Below, in pieces: positions 54,636 through 62,768 of a stretch of DNA of 64,000 nucleotides (the first letter of the stretch is position 1; each line of letters starts with the position of its first letter). This DNA comes from PGYR01 sp041675005 (lineage in GTDB: Bacteria; Bacteroidota; Ignavibacteria; Kapaibacteriales; UBA2268): NCBI GenBank assembly GCA_041675005.1, contig JBAYUQ010000001.1, forward strand, positions 62,001-126,000. The letters run 5' to 3'. Both the position numbers and the translations under genes were made by a program. Under the pieces are notes generated by a model. It ran no database searches. It was given only the letters and a program-made list of their open reading frames with translations, and was not told the origin of the DNA.

Positions 54636-55235
54636 ATGAAAACTCTAAAATTTATCTTATTAAGCGTAGTTGTTTTTATTATAACTATTAATTTCTCTAA
54701 TGCCGCTCCTTGTCCTTTAGGACAAAGTACTGTTTATAAGACTTTCCTAATAACTTACAACGGTGTATCTTGTTGGGTTGAAGCACAAATCTGTGCCGAT
54801 TGTGATATTACTGGAAGTAATGTATATTTAGCAGTGAACGACATAAAAAAACCAAGTTACCCAGGAATTCCAACAGCCATAATTTATCAACAAGTTGCTG
54901 CTCAGTTATCTGAGAATGTATTTGAAATCTGTCAAATTGAACCTTGTAGTTCTCCTACAACTTCAAAAGTTTACGTAAAAACACCAGTTTGTGTGAAAAA
55001 ATCTGCTGTTATGGAATTTGGAAACCTTTATATTTATATTATACCTTGTGATTGGAGTGCATACTATGAAGTTTATACACAAACTTGTTTTGATCCAATT
55101 TTGGATGACTATATAACAACACCAGTTGGTGTAGAAAAGTTTGGAACACCAAGTTGTACTGCGTTAGCCGAACCAGGCGATCCAGCTATAGATAACGTTA
55201 CAGATTGCTACCAACAAGACTGTTTTCAAGATTAA
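54636..55235 (+). CDS. Cysteine-rich secreted protein, no CTD (cassette 3, first gene)
   Basis: 199 residues. Signal peptide MKTLKFILLSVVVFIITINF then SNA/APC. Twelve cysteines lie in the mature protein. The spacing C-x6-C-x2-C (SCWVEAQICADC) is shared with the 58428 protein, as is a helix before a Cys pair (VAAQLSENVFEICQIEPC). There is no T9SS CTD, so it should reach the periplasm by Sec only, or ride with another protein. The next gene starts 13 bases downstream. Function unknown. Confidence 0.75.
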   Translation: MKTLKFILLSVVVFIITINFSNAAPCPLGQSTVYKTFLITYNGVSCWVEAQICADCDITGSNVYLAVNDIKKPSYPGIPTAIIYQQVAAQLSENVFEICQIEPCSSPTTSKVYVKTPVCVKKSAVMEFGNLYIYIIPCDWSAYYEVYTQTCFDPILDDYITTPVGVEKFGTPSCTALAEPGDPAIDNVTDCYQQDCFQD

Positions 55236-55248
55236 TAATAATAGAAAT

Positions 55249-57678
55249 ATGAAATACATTTTAATTCTTATAGCTTTAAGTACTAACCTTATAGCACAGC
55301 AATTCAATATAACCCCTTTGAGTATTAATTTCAATGGGGTTATATCTATTGATGATAATATAGTTATTTATGGTGATAACGGTTATTATTATTTCTCTCA
55401 AGATGGAGCAAATAATTGGGAACAAAGACTGTTGCTTGAGCAAAAGAACATTCGCAAAATACAAGAGAATAATGGCGTACTTTATGGTATTTTGGAAGAT
55501 GGTTATCTGATCAAATCAACTAACAAAGGGTTAGATTGGAGGATAACGAAATTTGAAAATGATACTAGTATGAAATTTGTTACTATGGATGTAAATGATA
55601 AAAATGTATATGTCCGAGGCATAGACGAAATTTTAAAATTTGACTTAGATTTTAACTTAGTTAAAAGATATAAAAATTCAATTCTAAACTATTATGGGCC
55701 ATCCCTAATCTTCACTTATGATGTGAATTTAATAAACAAATTCATACAGTATTATAATGGTTATTTAGTTGTTCCTCTACAAAATGAAAATTATCTGATT
55801 TTAAACGATGAATTAGAATATATTAAGGAAGTCTATCTCATTGATTCTTTAGATGCGATTGATGACCCAGATGCTAGATTGATAGATATGATTGTATATG
55901 GTGATGAATTATTAGTCACTCTTGATGGTCCCATTAAAAGTGGATTAGACTATTTTATAATAAATGAAACAAATCTACTCGGGAAGTGGGATGAAATAGT
56001 TCTTAGTAAAGATAGAAAAAGACTTTTATTTAGTAGCTTTAAAAATGAACTTTATACTTTAGAATTTAGTGTTGAAACTAATGAAGAAGATGTTGGAAGT
56101 ACTTGGAGATTTAAGGCAAGTGTTAGTAAATATAGATTACGAAAATATAATAAAGTTACTAATGATTTTGATTCAATCGGGGAATGGTTTGATTCATTTT
56201 TTGTTCTTGGTTTAACTAGAGTTACAGAAAATGGATACTCGCCTATTTATACAAATAAACCAAATATAACATCGGATTCAACTGTATTAGTAGTTGGTGA
56301 TAAAAAAACTATTCTTACCTCACAATATGGTAAAAACTGGAATTTATTCTCTTATATTGAAGGAACTCCTAGTCAGATATTTAATGATAACGTCTATTTG
56401 AATAAAGGTATTTACGCTTCTACGACGAAAGACGGTGGACTATCAAGCACAAATAGGCGAATAGTAGATACTACTGATTGTCATTATTGCAAATTCACTA
56501 ATTTTCATCAATCATTTATCAGCCCCAATGGAAATGGTTTTCTTTATGGAAGTCCAATTTATGACACTTGGGCTAATATTGGATTTACCAAAGATAGTGG
56601 CAATACTTTTGAATTTTCATACAATACTGATTTCTATTTTAGAACTTTCAAATTTGCAACAAACTTTGCTGAATTAGGAGACGAGTATTGTACAATCCAT
56701 AATCGAAAAACAACCGCTTCTAACCCTTTGCTTAGCAGTATGTGGGTTACGTATGCATATTACTTCAATAAAGATGATTTCAGTGATTATAGGATGGAAG
56801 TATTAGATACTAACGAATATAGATACTATTACTTATTTACTCAAAGTGCGGATTATTATCAACAAGTTAGATATAACTTCGAACAACTTCACCCTAAAGA
56901 TCAGTTTTTAGAGATAAGGACTACAACTGATGCTGGTAAGAGTTGGACTTCTTTTCATAAGATTCAGAATTATTCGGAGAATTTTAAGTTTTATGAGCAT
57001 AACAAAGATAGTTTATTTATTACTAGCTATGGATACACAAGTTATGGGGATTTTGATTATACTAATAGAGTGTATCTTTATGACAGAACGAGAGATGTAG
57101 TCGATACCTTATTTAGTGAAGACGAGGTAAATAGAAAAAATCTGCAACTTGTTTTCTTTGATAATCATTTTTATATAATGGGTGATAGCATACTCAAAGT
57201 AGGTAATAAAACTCTAACAGAATGGTCTGATGTACAGAATTGGCCAACTCAGAACCCATCATTTGAAGAAGTCTTATCGAATGGAAATGTAATTCTAACT
57301 AAATACAAAGATGATACTAGAAAGTCAAAGGATTTCTATTTAGATAATTATTATAAGATAGTAGCTGATAAAACTACAGATGTCGAAATTACAACTGTTG
57401 CGCTTAGAACTTATGAAGCATATCCAAATCCAACTACTGGGAAAGTATTTGCTGAGATATATTGGCAATCTGGTTTTGATATATTTGAATCTATCAAAGG
57501 TGTTTATGATATATCAGGTAATCTGGTTTCAACAAGGGAGCAAATCGCATTGACAAAATCCCATAACTATTCTGGATTATTAGAATGGGATAGTAGCTCA
57601 CATCCGTCCGGGATTTATTTCATTGTAATTAAACATGGGAACAATAAACAATCGATTCCATTTGTGGTGGTTGAATAA
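55249..57678 (+). CDS. Large Asp-box-like repeat protein with T9SS CTD (cassette 3, second gene)
   Basis: 809 residues, signal peptide MKYILILIALSTNLIAQ. Asp-box-type segments are present but partly degenerate: FSQDGANNW, KSTNKGLDW, LTSQYGKNW, FTKDSGNTF, TTDAGKSW. The C-terminal 90 residues (YEAYPNPTTGKVFAEIYW ... SGIYFIVIKHGNNKQS...VVVE) form a type A CTD that resembles the end of the cassette 4 protein (59079) more than those of cassettes 1 and 2. Predicted secreted multi-bladed beta protein; no catalytic motif seen. Confidence 0.8.
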   Translation: MKYILILIALSTNLIAQQFNITPLSINFNGVISIDDNIVIYGDNGYYYFSQDGANNWEQRLLLEQKNIRKIQENNGVLYGILEDGYLIKSTNKGLDWRITKFENDTSMKFVTMDVNDKNVYVRGIDEILKFDLDFNLVKRYKNSILNYYGPSLIFTYDVNLINKFIQYYNGYLVVPLQNENYLILNDELEYIKEVYLIDSLDAIDDPDARLIDMIVYGDELLVTLDGPIKSGLDYFIINETNLLGKWDEIVLSKDRKRLLFSSFKNELYTLEFSVETNEEDVGSTWRFKASVSKYRLRKYNKVTNDFDSIGEWFDSFFVLGLTRVTENGYSPIYTNKPNITSDSTVLVVGDKKTILTSQYGKNWNLFSYIEGTPSQIFNDNVYLNKGIYASTTKDGGLSSTNRRIVDTTDCHYCKFTNFHQSFISPNGNGFLYGSPIYDTWANIGFTKDSGNTFEFSYNTDFYFRTFKFATNFAELGDEYCTIHNRKTTASNPLLSSMWVTYAYYFNKDDFSDYRMEVLDTNEYRYYYLFTQSADYYQQVRYNFEQLHPKDQFLEIRTTTDAGKSWTSFHKIQNYSENFKFYEHNKDSLFITSYGYTSYGDFDYTNRVYLYDRTRDVVDTLFSEDEVNRKNLQLVFFDNHFYIMGDSILKVGNKTLTEWSDVQNWPTQNPSFEEVLSNGNVILTKYKDDTRKSKDFYLDNYYKIVADKTTDVEITTVALRTYEAYPNPTTGKVFAEIYWQSGFDIFESIKGVYDISGNLVSTREQIALTKSHNYSGLLEWDSSSHPSGIYFIVIKHGNNKQSIPFVVVE

Positions 57679-57688
57679 AAATAAATCT

Positions 57689-57714
57689 AAAGGAGCCAAC
57701 TCGGCTCCTTTTTT
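57689..57714 (+). terminator. Terminator of cassette 3
   Basis: AAAGGAGCC (57689-57697), loop AACTC, GGCTCCTTT (57703-57711) then T. Nearly the same as the cassette 4 terminator at 61262. Confidence 0.9.
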
Positions 57715-57776
57715 CTATTTATTCTCCTCTTACAATAACTAACTTAATAACAAGTTTATACACCAATCATTATTTG

Positions 57777-57808
57777 TTTGCAATTGCTTCTTTTTGATAG
57801 TAATTTTG
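57777..57808 (+). promoter_or_regulatory. Duplicated gcvPA promoter, now driving the chimeric ORF
   Basis: TTTG (57777-57780), a 20-base spacer, TAATTTTG (57801-57808). Both elements and the spacing are identical to the gcvPA promoter at 61350-61381. Confidence 0.7.
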
Positions 57809-57842
57809 CAACTACCTAAAAAGATAATATTTGGAGATTAAT

Positions 57843-58007
57843 ATGCCATTCGTTCCAGCATCGGACAAAGATAGAGCATATATACTAATAGACGGCAGTC
57901 TATTCACTAGCGGAAAATCCGAAGAAGTGGCTGCTAATCCTGATGTCCTCAAGTTTTACCTCGGTGAGAATTTCCGCTTAGAAAGATACGTCCCGAAAGA
58001 CCTATAA
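57843..58007 (+). CDS. Chimeric 54-codon ORF: gcvPA start fused in frame to the lptB C-terminal end
   Basis: Codons 1-11 (MPFVPASDKDR) copy the start of gcvPA; codons 12-54 (AYILIDGSLF ... RYVPKDL, stop) copy the end of lptB. The ribosome-binding site GGAGA precedes the ATG as in gcvPA. Compared with lptB, the 43 codons show nine base differences, all in third positions and all synonymous; the gcvPA-derived part has one, also synonymous, before the junction. The ORF is thus intact with its own promoter. Whether the peptide is made or useful is unknown. It lacks the Walker motifs, so it is not an ATPase; if stable it would resemble only the LptB tail. Confidence 0.6.
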   Translation: MPFVPASDKDRAYILIDGSLFTSGKSEEVAANPDVLKFYLGENFRLERYVPKDL

Positions 58008-58124
58008 TCAACAAGTGAACTTGTTCCCTTGTTCCAATATTGTCACCCTCCCTATACATTTCTAACTCTAGTTATAACACTGCGATAAAAATGTTAATAA
58101 AAAACGCTTGTTTTTAATAAATAA

Positions 58125-58176
58125 TTTGGATTTTATTTTATTTTATTTTATTTTATTTTATTTTATTTTAAATTTG
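58125..58176 (+). promoter_or_regulatory. Candidate promoter with an 8-unit ATTTT array (cassette 4)
   Basis: TTTG (58125-58128), eight ATTTT units from 58130, then TAAATTTG (58169-58176), a perfect TAnnTTTG. Spacer 40 bases. Other sequence around it matches the cassette 3 copy. Confidence 0.55.
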
Positions 58177-58248
58177 ATACAAATGAAATTAATCAATATT
58201 TGTAAACTGTTCTATAAAATGAATTACAAATGAATCCATCAAAAAAGC

Positions 58249-58373
58249 ACCACTTAACTGGAGACAAAAAGTGGTTTTCAAATTCTAGTAGATATAAAAA
58301 AAGTCAGAAAAAACGAAAGTCGTTTTTCCTGACCTGTAGTTGTCAAACTAATTCTTGCCGAACACATTTGACA
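58249..58373 (+). promoter_or_regulatory. Structured leader upstream of cassette 4 (copy D)
   Basis: Hairpin 1: ACCACTT (58249-58255) with AAGTGGT (58269-58275). Hairpin 2: 58303-58333, same sequence as copy C. Hairpin 3: TGTCAAA (58341-58347) with TTTGACA (58367-58373), 19-base loop. The 7-base gap between hairpins 2 and 3 is the same as in copies B and C. Confidence 0.72.
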
Positions 58374-58427
58374 GTTACAAATATAGCAATAATTATTTAT
58401 TATTAACATATTTTGTGGAGTTAAAAA

Positions 58428-59072
58428 ATGAAAGCAACAATTAACAATTTGATTTTTTTAAGTATAACAATATTCGTTGCCAAAAGCATTAATATTGAAG
58501 CCAAACCTATTTGTACCAAACCATGGGTAAATATCGTAGATACAGTTACAGTTGACGGATGTGATTATGAAATAGATTTATGTGTATACTGTGCATTCGC
58601 TTATCCAGGGAAAGTTAAAATTAATTATTATAGAAATATTAGTGGATGTACACCTACCATACCACCTAATCAAATAACAAATCAAATTATATCTCAAATC
58701 TCAACGTATGCCTATTTTTGGTTTGATTATTGTCAATTCAATTTACCCCCGTGTTCAGGTTCACTGCGTAAAAAAATAGAATGGGATATTTATATATGTT
58801 GGAAGGCTAAATTAGTAATTAAAGGTGCGACCCCACATGATGATGTCTACCTCCATTTACCTTGTGAAGATAATGATACCTTCTGTCGTGTTACTTATTC
58901 TTATTGTGTAGATGAGTTTGCCGTTGTTCATCATAATGTTTCTGGATACTTAGGCTATAATTTTGATCCTTCATGTACACTGGAAGGTTCAGCAGTATTC
59001 CCTTTACCACCATCCGCTATGGTTGGAGATGAGACAGCATGTTACGTTTTACACACGGTATGTAACCCATAG
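58428..59072 (+). CDS. Cysteine-rich secreted protein, no CTD (cassette 4, first gene)
   Basis: 214 residues with an N-terminal hydrophobic signal (NNLIFLSITIFVAKSIN...EAK). Fourteen cysteines in the mature part. DGCDYEIDLCVYCAF has the same C-x6-C-x2-C spacing as the cassette 3 protein, and ISQISTYAYFWFDYCQF lines up with its helix-Cys segment. Otherwise identity is low. No CTD. The partner gene begins 6 bases later. Function unknown. Confidence 0.75.
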   Translation: MKATINNLIFLSITIFVAKSINIEAKPICTKPWVNIVDTVTVDGCDYEIDLCVYCAFAYPGKVKINYYRNISGCTPTIPPNQITNQIISQISTYAYFWFDYCQFNLPPCSGSLRKKIEWDIYICWKAKLVIKGATPHDDVYLHLPCEDNDTFCRVTYSYCVDEFAVVHHNVSGYLGYNFDPSCTLEGSAVFPLPPSAMVGDETACYVLHTVCNP

Positions 59073-59078
59073 AATAAT

Positions 59079-61235
59079 ATGTATAAATTTCTTATAGTAT
59101 TAATTTTCATAATCCCTTTTGCATCAAATGCCAATATTTGGACTAAGGCGGATGGGCCATTTGGTTATGCTATGTCGTACAATATTTTCAATTATGATAA
59201 TAATCTATATTCATCTAGTCAATCTAATGGTTTATCAGTATATAAATTAGATAATAAAGAATGGACACGATTAGATACTGGTTTCTTTTCTGGCAAAGGA
59301 TTAATACATTATTTTGATCAAAAAGAAAACGTAGTACTTACTTCTACTGATTCAGGTATTTATTTGTCCTATAATTATGGAAAGGACTGGAAGCATTTTG
59401 ATACATTAGGTGGTTTTGATAGATTTCATTTTGTCACCATTGTTGACGAAACAATATTTTTACAATCCAACCAATTCAGAAGTTTGTATAAACTTGAAAA
59501 GGGTTCTGAGACTTTAGAAAAAATATATGCTAATGAACAAAAAACAGACTCTATATTTGCTGATGTTATTATAACGAATGATAACTATATTTTTGCTGCT
59601 GACCCTGTTAAACATTATGATGTTCAAGATAAAGAAGGGACATTATATATATCAAGTGACAAAGGAGAAAGTTGGAAACTATCTGAAACAATGAATAAAA
59701 AAATCAAGAATTTATTATTTCATGAGGATATATTATTAGCCTTTACTGAAGAAGATGGATTATTTAGGTCAACCGACTACGGAAAAAGTTGGACTACTGA
59801 TACAAATTTAGTAATTAAATCAAATAAAGTAGCTTCCTATAAGAATTTGATTTTTTCATGTGAGAACGAAATACAAATTTCTACTGATAACGGAATCAGT
59901 TGGAAAGTTCAAAACAATGGTTTAAAGTCAATTGCTTGTAGGGATATTCGTATAGTAAATGATACATTATATTACTTTACAAATCAAAGAATAATATATT
60001 ATTTCGATTATGAAAATAAATTGTGGATAAGAAATACTCCAATTACTGATGACGTGTCTCAAGAGTTTATTTCAGCAGAAAATGATACTCTATTCACAAC
60101 AGGATCATATACGATAAACTATTCGATTGATAATGGATTAACTTGGAGTATATATAGTGATAGTTTGTATTACAATTTTACAAACATTGGAAGAATATAT
60201 AAGCAAGATAGTGTAATATTTGCCTTAAATCGCCTTAATTCTTTACTCTTAATCTCGATTGATTATGGACAATCTTGGAGATTTGAAACTTTAGGAAAAT
60301 CTGAAAATCAACCTTGGATAGGCGATGTATTGCTAATGGACAATCGAATACTCCTCTTTACAAAGTTTGGTAATTTTTATTCTGAAGATGTTGGTTTAAA
60401 TTGGGTTGAGTATGAAGGGGAAGTACTAGATAAGGATGTGAAAGTAAGAAGATATTATAGACTAAGTAATTCCAAAATAATTGTTTATAGTGAGGTAGGG
60501 CTTTATCTAACCTATAATAATGGATTAACTTGGGTCTATGAAAAAGCTGACGAAGAAGTAATGACCCACTACTATACTTACAGAGAAGATAATAATTTAT
60601 ATACAATGGACTTTCTTGAATTTGATCAAATATATAAATCTACTAACTTAGGACGTACTTGGGTTGATTTAGAAATAAATATAGAATCTGGTTTAAGGTG
60701 GGCTAGTATAATACCATATAATGGTAATTTAATATTGTTAACTAGTACTGGAGTTTTTGTTTCTGATAATGAAGGAAAAGAATGGACAAAATATGAGATT
60801 AATTTATTTACTCCTGACCAAAAGGAACTTTATTTCTATAGTGGGTTAATTGTTGATGAGTGTTTAGTATTAACCTCTGCTTATGGTAATTGGCGAGCGA
60901 AACTCTCCGATCTTGGAGTTGAAGTAAAGTCTTCCGTCGAATCAGAAATAGAGCGAAACTATCTATATACTTATCCACCATACCCTAACCCAGCAAAATC
61001 AGAGGTAAAGGTTCTGTTTTATTGGGATATAAACTTACCAATGACGACAGACGACATTAGCATATATGATATAACTGGTAAGAAAATAGATGCGATTGAT
61101 AAGATTAGCTTAGTTAAGCAAGAGAGTCATTATGGCAACCTAATCTGGGATTGCTCTACAGCTCAGCCGGGTATATACCTAATCAACATAAAACATGGCA
61201 CAGAAGAGAAAACCGTGAAAGTGGTGGTGGAGTAG
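59079..61235 (+). CDS. Asp-box repeat protein with T9SS CTD (cassette 4, second gene)
   Basis: 718 residues, signal peptide MYKFLIVLIFIIPFASNA. It has the richest set of Asp boxes in the window, about ten: ISSDKGESW, RSTDYGKSW, ISTDNGISW, YSIDNGLTW, ISIDYGQSW, YSEDVGLNW, LTYNNGLTW, KSTNLGRTW, VSDNEGKEW and one near the start. This suggests one or two beta-propellers. The C terminus (YPPYPNPAKSEVKVLFYW ... PGIYLINIKHGTEEKTVKVVVE in parts) is a type A CTD like that of 55249. Expected on the cell surface or released. Confidence 0.83.
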   Translation: MYKFLIVLIFIIPFASNANIWTKADGPFGYAMSYNIFNYDNNLYSSSQSNGLSVYKLDNKEWTRLDTGFFSGKGLIHYFDQKENVVLTSTDSGIYLSYNYGKDWKHFDTLGGFDRFHFVTIVDETIFLQSNQFRSLYKLEKGSETLEKIYANEQKTDSIFADVIITNDNYIFAADPVKHYDVQDKEGTLYISSDKGESWKLSETMNKKIKNLLFHEDILLAFTEEDGLFRSTDYGKSWTTDTNLVIKSNKVASYKNLIFSCENEIQISTDNGISWKVQNNGLKSIACRDIRIVNDTLYYFTNQRIIYYFDYENKLWIRNTPITDDVSQEFISAENDTLFTTGSYTINYSIDNGLTWSIYSDSLYYNFTNIGRIYKQDSVIFALNRLNSLLLISIDYGQSWRFETLGKSENQPWIGDVLLMDNRILLFTKFGNFYSEDVGLNWVEYEGEVLDKDVKVRRYYRLSNSKIIVYSEVGLYLTYNNGLTWVYEKADEEVMTHYYTYREDNNLYTMDFLEFDQIYKSTNLGRTWVDLEINIESGLRWASIIPYNGNLILLTSTGVFVSDNEGKEWTKYEINLFTPDQKELYFYSGLIVDECLVLTSAYGNWRAKLSDLGVEVKSSVESEIERNYLYTYPPYPNPAKSEVKVLFYWDINLPMTTDDISIYDITGKKIDAIDKISLVKQESHYGNLIWDCSTAQPGIYLINIKHGTEEKTVKVVVE

Positions 61236-61261
61236 GAATTCCCAATCACAAAGTAAAAACA

Positions 61262-61287
61262 AAAGGAGCCAACTTGGCTCCTTTTTT
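61262..61287 (+). terminator. Terminator of cassette 4
   Basis: AAAGGAGCC (61262-61270), loop AACTT, GGCTCCTTT (61276-61284) then T. Confidence 0.9.
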
Positions 61288-61349
61288 CTATTTATACCCA
61301 TCTTACAATAACTAACTTAATAACAAGTTTATACACCAATCATTATTTG

Positions 61350-61381
61350 TTTGCAATTACATCTTTTTGATAGTAATTTTG
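61350..61381 (+). promoter_or_regulatory. gcvPA promoter, Bacteroidota type
   Basis: TTTG (61350-61353), exactly 20 bases, then TAATTTTG (61374-61381). This equals the Bacteroidota consensus TTTG-N19-21-TAnnTTTG and indicates that this organism's main sigma factor uses it. A GGAGA ribosome-binding site precedes the ATG at 61417. Confidence 0.75.
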
Positions 61382-61416
61382 CAACTACCTAAAAAGATAA
61401 TATTTGGAGATTAAAA

Positions 61417-62754
61417 ATGCCTTTCGTTCCAGCATCGGACAAAGATAGAGAATATATGCTAAGTAAAATTGGCGTACAAAATTTTGAACAATTAATAGAA
61501 AACATCCCATCTGAAGTACGTTACAGAGGTGGTATGGATTTCCCAGAGCAGCTTTCGGAGTACGAAGTAACTCGTCTTATGCTCTCTTATTCTAATATGA
61601 ATAACTCTGCTTCTTCGCATATCTGCTTTATGGGCGGTGGTGCTTATGAAAGATATATCCCTTCTATCGTAGGTGATACTATCAACAGAGCTGAGTTTCG
61701 TACAGCATATACGCCTTACCAAGCAGAAGTATCGCAAGGTACTTTGCAGGCTATGTATGAGTTCCAAACTATGATTTGTGAGCTATATGGTATGGATGTT
61801 GCCAATGCTTCTATGTATGATGGTGGTACTGCACTTGCAGAGGCAGTTCTTATGTCAACAGCAATCAACCGTAAAACAGAATTTGTTTATGTTGGTACTA
61901 TCAACCCTAACTACAAAGATGTAGTAAAAACAATCACACAAGGTAGAAAGTTCACTTATCTAGATGCAGTTGCTGCAGATGGAACTACTGATTTCGAAAA
62001 GTTGAAATCGTTACTAAGTGATAAAACTTCTGCTGTAGTAGTTCAACAACCTAATTTCTTGGGTTCAATTGAAGATGTACGTGAAATAGAGAAATTAGCA
62101 CATGCTAATGGAAGTTTATTTATAGTTGCTGCCGATCCATTCTCAGTTGGTGTATTAGAAGCACCGGGTAACTACAATGCAGATATAGTTATCGCTGAAG
62201 GGCAACCTTTAGGTATCCCACTTAGTTATGGTGGTCCTTACCTAGGTATATTCGCTTGTAAACAAGAATTTGTACGTAAGATTCCTGGACGTTTAGCAGG
62301 TGTTACTTCTGATTTAGATGGTAAACGTGGTTTTGTATTAACTTTACAAACTCGTGAACAGCAAATCAAACGTGAGAAAGCTACATCTAATATCTGTACT
62401 AACCAAGGTCTTTTCATGTTAGCGGCCACTGTTTATTTGGAAACAATGGGAAAAGCTGGTGTGAAGGAAGTTGCTGAGCAATCATTCCATAAAGCACATT
62501 ACCTAGCTGAGAGAATTACGGAATTAGATGGTTACGAATTATTCAACGATAAGCCATTCGTATTCGAATTTGCTGTTAATGTACCCGGAGATATAGAAGT
62601 TCTATTAGATCAAGCAAATGAAGCAGGTTTCTTAGCTGGTATAAATGTTTCTAAACATGTAAATAGTCCTAACACACTACTTATAACAGTTACTGAAACT
62701 AGAACTAAAAAAGAAATGGATGATTTCGTTGATTTCTTGAAGCAATTCAAATAA
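61417..62754 (+). CDS. gcvPA: Glycine decarboxylase (P protein) subunit 1
   Basis: 445 residues, the usual length of the split subunit. It has SSHICFMGGGAYERYIPS, FRTAYTPYQAEVSQGTLQAM, NASMYDGGTALAEA and GLFMLAATVYL, all diagnostic. With GcvPB (which carries the PLP lysine and is not in the window) it decarboxylates glycine in the glycine cleavage system. The split form is found in Chlorobi/Ignavibacteria and Gram-positive lineages. Its first codons and promoter are duplicated at 57777-57876. Confidence 0.96.
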   Translation: MPFVPASDKDREYMLSKIGVQNFEQLIENIPSEVRYRGGMDFPEQLSEYEVTRLMLSYSNMNNSASSHICFMGGGAYERYIPSIVGDTINRAEFRTAYTPYQAEVSQGTLQAMYEFQTMICELYGMDVANASMYDGGTALAEAVLMSTAINRKTEFVYVGTINPNYKDVVKTITQGRKFTYLDAVAADGTTDFEKLKSLLSDKTSAVVVQQPNFLGSIEDVREIEKLAHANGSLFIVAADPFSVGVLEAPGNYNADIVIAEGQPLGIPLSYGGPYLGIFACKQEFVRKIPGRLAGVTSDLDGKRGFVLTLQTREQQIKREKATSNICTNQGLFMLAATVYLETMGKAGVKEVAEQSFHKAHYLAERITELDGYELFNDKPFVFEFAVNVPGDIEVLLDQANEAGFLAGINVSKHVNSPNTLLITVTETRTKKEMDDFVDFLKQFK

Positions 62755-62768
62755 AAATAACGAAATAA

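Larger units (their letters stand above)
57689..57876 (+). repeat. Duplicated gcvPA upstream region and first codons
   Basis: About 188 bases that match 61262-61450 (cassette 4 terminator, gcvPA promoter, ribosome-binding site and first 11 codons) at roughly nine bases in ten. The match ends at GATAGAG (57870-57876), which is also in lptB (just before 54112), where the sequence switches to a copy of the lptB 3' end. Confidence 0.9.

Noticed and set aside
57843..58007. The lptB/gcvPA fragment as a plain pseudogene.
   Set aside because: The frame, start, RBS and promoter are intact and all differences are synonymous, so I list it as a possible gene at moderate confidence.
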